From JBGTLW01 sp041743835 (lineage in GTDB: Bacteria > Planctomycetota > Phycisphaerae > Phycisphaerales > Phycisphaeraceae), in the NCBI GenBank assembly GCA_041743835.1, contig JBGTLW010000364.1, positions 1 through 5,328 of the forward strand: 5,328 nucleotides of DNA. Direction: 5' to 3'. A program made the position numbers and the translations under genes. The notes beneath the pieces were generated by a model, which searched no databases, was not told where the DNA came from, and saw nothing but the letters and a program-made list of their open reading frames with translations. The number at the start of each line of letters is the position of its first letter. Positions within the stretch are counted from its first letter, which is position 1. Shown here in pieces: positions 4,957-5,328 of this stretch.

Positions 4957-5328
4957 ATGTCCAAAACCCTCTGCGTGCTGGTGCTGCTGTGCCCTGTTAT
5001 TGTCGCCGCACCCTTCGCCCGGGCCTTTGAACCCAACACCCCGCCCAAGCCCCAGGCCGAGCAGCCCGCCCCGGCCCCAGCCGCCGACCCGGTGTATCTC
5101 CAGCTTGAAGCACGCATCATCATCGCACCCACCCACTTCGCCCGGCAACTGGGACTCGACCCCTCACCCGTCGAAGCGCTCCTCACCAGCGACGCCACCG
5201 TCGTCACCATGCCCAGCCTCACCGCGCAGGTCCTGCTCGATGCCGTGGCCCTGAACCCGCGTGGCCGCATCCTCAGCGCCCCGGCCGTGGTCGCGCGGGA
5301 TGGCGAAGCGGTCAGCACACTGATCGCT
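4957..5328 (+). CDS. Exported secretin-like protein (3' end missing)
   Basis: The frame is open from ATG 4957 to the window edge, giving 124 residues so far. GGAG at 4946-4949 with 7-bp spacing supports the start. Residues 1-23 are a signal peptide with a hydrophobic core (LCVLVLLCPVIVAA) and a likely cut after ARA (21-23). A Pro/Ala/Gln-rich linker follows (24-45). From about 46 the protein resembles the start of a secretin C domain: VYLQLEARIIIAPTHFARQLGL corresponds to the usual valine-rich strand and 'LG' segment, and GRILSAPAVVARDGEAV (103-119) to the ILSxP...dG..A strand pair of GspD/PilQ-type proteins. In type II and III secretion and type IV pilus secretins, that domain forms the outer-membrane pore. 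Unusually, no N0/N1 domains precede it, so this may be a secretin relative that does not form a full channel. The assignment rests on short motifs and an incomplete gene. Confidence 0.65.
   Translation, partial: MSKTLCVLVLLCPVIVAAPFARAFEPNTPPKPQAEQPAPAPAADPVYLQLEARIIIAPTHFARQLGLDPSPVEALLTSDATVVTMPSLTAQVLLDAVALNPRGRILSAPAVVARDGEAVSTLIA

Noticed and set aside
4226..5254. 342-codon open frame on the plus strand
   Set aside because: It runs antisense to the bactofilin and then out of frame through the secretin-like gene. Its C-terminal part is low-complexity Pro/Ser, unlike the signal-peptide frame starting at 4957.

Overview
The window is GC-rich and gene-dense. It most resembles a Planctomycetota chromosome, perhaps Phycisphaerae. 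That placement is an inference from the GC-rich coding style, a REP-like GAGCCGCG repeat family between genes, tandem bactofilins and a very short secretin-like protein; there is no rRNA or other marker gene to confirm it.

Layout. Positions 2-307 (+) hold the 3' end of an unrecognised gene. Positions 308-675 hold no gene but carry a dense set of repeats: four copies of a 27-bp motif (three direct, one inverted), short terminal inverted repeats and GC-rich hairpins. Positions 676-2895 (+) encode a full-length polyphosphate kinase 1 with all the catalytic residues checked. On the minus strand, convergent with ppk1, lie three genes: a bactofilin (4783-4373), a zinc-ribbon protein with a bactofilin-like beta domain (4131-3700) and a secreted coiled-coil protein of unknown family (3655-2915). 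The last two are 44 bp apart and probably co-transcribed; a 241-bp gap separates them from the first. Diverging from the bactofilin, a plus-strand gene starts at 4957 and runs off the window. It has a signal peptide, a Pro/Ala-rich linker and a secretin-like segment.

How they may work together. PPK1 makes polyphosphate and appears to be a stand-alone unit. The minus-strand trio and the divergent secretin-like gene suggest a cell-envelope or cytoskeleton locus: polymer-forming cytoplasmic bactofilins beside an exported coiled-coil protein and an exported secretin-related protein. The functional link is inferred from gene order only. The least explained parts are the repeat array before ppk1, the zinc-ribbon/bactofilin fusion and the secretin-like protein that lacks the usual N domains.
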